From contig CAZQLM010000007.1 of NCBI GenBank assembly GCA_964594175.1, positions 1-22,854 of the forward strand: a stretch of 22,854 bases of DNA. The letters run 5' to 3'. The stretch is from SZUA-1535 sp964594175 (GTDB lineage: Archaea > Aenigmatarchaeota > Aenigmatarchaeia > Aenigmatarchaeales > SZUA-1535). Below are positions 22,178-22,854 of the stretch, one piece after another (the stretch's first letter is position 1; every line of letters starts with the position of its first letter). A program made the translations under genes and the position numbers. The notes beneath the pieces were generated by a model. That model worked only from the letters and a program-made list of their open reading frames with translations. It did not search any database and was not told the DNA's origin.

Positions 22178-22854
22178 ATGGTTGCGGTTTGCTTTTACCT
22201 GCACATTCACCAGCCTTACAGGCTGGGAAGATTTACTTTTTTCGATATAGGCACAGGAAAGGGATACTGGGATGAAGAAACAAACAAAGCTGTTTTAGAA
22301 AGAGTTGTAAGGAAAAGCTATTTGCCAACTACTCGCATACTTTTAGAGCTTATGAAAGAAACGAATTTTGCTTTTCGCACCGCCTTTAGTATTACAGGTG
22401 TTGTGCTTGAGCAGCTGAGAAAGCAAAAATACGATGAGGTGATTTCAAATTTCATAAAGCTCATAGATAATGGCTGCGAAATAGTTAGCGAGACTTATTA
22501 CCATTCCTTGGCTTTTCTTTTCTCAAAAAAAGAATTTCGAGAGCAGGTGAAAATGCACCGCGAACTTGTGCAGGAGCTTTTTGGTTTAAAACCTAGAATT
22601 TTCAGAAATACAGAGCTTGTTTATTCAAACGAAATAGCAATGCAGGCTGAGAAAATGGGTTATAGGGGTATTCTTGCTGAAGGGCACGAAAAAATACTTG
22701 GCTGGCGCTCACCGTGTTTTGTTTACAGAGCTAAAGATGGTAATATCAGGGTTTTACTTCGCCATTACAAACTCAGTGATGATATTTCCTTCAGATTTTC
22801 TTTGCATACATGGGAAGAGTTTCCGCTTACTGCTGATAAATTCGCTGCCTGGGT
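22178..22854 (+). CDS. glycoside hydrolase family 57, 3' end outside the window
   Basis: The first 225 residues of a GH57 protein are present, cut by the right edge. The N-terminus YLHIHQPYRLG (7-17) is the family's first conserved region. EIVSETYYHSL (101-111) and RNTELVYSN (143-151) are the next; the glutamate of NTE is the likely nucleophile. The following block LLRHYKLSDDISFRFS (193-208) supplies the likely acid/base aspartate. The pattern fits archaeal GH57 alpha-amylase or 4-alpha-glucanotransferase enzymes rather than branching enzymes, but the missing part would decide. The ATG is one base after the GT4 stop (TAG-C-ATG), so it is in the same operon. Confidence 0.85.
   Translation, partial: MVAVCFYLHIHQPYRLGRFTFFDIGTGKGYWDEETNKAVLERVVRKSYLPTTRILLELMKETNFAFRTAFSITGVVLEQLRKQKYDEVISNFIKLIDNGCEIVSETYYHSLAFLFSKKEFREQVKMHRELVQELFGLKPRIFRNTELVYSNEIAMQAEKMGYRGILAEGHEKILGWRSPCFVYRAKDGNIRVLLRHYKLSDDISFRFSLHTWEEFPLTADKFAAW

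Noticed and set aside
1..22854. CRISPR arrays, tRNA genes, insertion sequences, prophage or toxin-antitoxin genes
   Set aside because: Reading all gaps (mostly under 130 bp) showed no repeated spacer units, cloverleaf, transposase or terminal inverted repeats.

Overview
The window is AT-rich, gene-dense archaeal DNA. Archaeal marker genes are spread along it: Rpo7 (rpoE) with Spt4, an aRF1-type release factor, archaeal TrmI, diphthine-ammonia ligase, HerA, a Fap7/AK6-type kinase and a TrmB-type regulator. Most operon-leading genes have a TATA-like box centred about 24-29 nt before the start codon and no room for a 5' leader, so mostly leaderless transcription is likely. Small overlapping genes and a lone glycogen cluster would suit an uncultivated, reduced-genome (DPANN-like) archaeon, but that placement is inference. 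I saw no rRNA, tRNA, CRISPR array, insertion sequence or integrase.

Left part (1-5863): a DUF131-like membrane protein, trmI, and the rpoE-spt4 pair. Then comes an accessory block: a cytosolic COG1237-like metallo-beta-lactamase (MBL) protein, an AlkD-like HEAT-repeat protein, a small multi-pass membrane protein, and a membrane-anchored paralogue of the MBL protein. The release factor gene prf1 follows.

Middle part (5853-14361): an unrecognised gene converges on a minus-strand operon of winged-helix regulator, HisG-like protein and histidyl-tRNA synthetase, headed by a CTTG/CAAG dyad cluster. Further right on the minus strand lie an unrecognised gene, dph6, a twice-frameshifted gene resembling the zinc-binding C-terminal domain of methylenetetrahydrofolate reductase (MTHFR_C), and a PH-domain membrane protein. 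The PH-domain gene shares a perfectly palindromic TATA box with a divergent radical SAM gene. An MTA/SAH deaminase-like amidohydrolase, a YdjM-like membrane protein and a TIGR00024-type phosphoesterase follow.

Right part (14396-22854): herA diverges from the phosphoesterase across only 34 bp. A TrmB-like regulator precedes the overlapping pyrF-pyrE pair, with two dyads ahead of pyrF. Convergent to these is an operon of a small unknown gene, a Fap7-like kinase and exonuclease III. The window ends in an alpha-glucan cluster: a debranching-type enzyme diverges from a GT4 glycogen-synthase-like enzyme, which is followed by a GH57 enzyme cut by the window edge.

Most promising for a second look are the wHTH-HisG-HisRS operon with its operator cluster and missing HisG start codon, the frameshifted MTHFR_C-like gene, the shared palindromic TATA box, the paired MBL genes around an AlkD-like protein, and the PyrF with a shifted catalytic motif.
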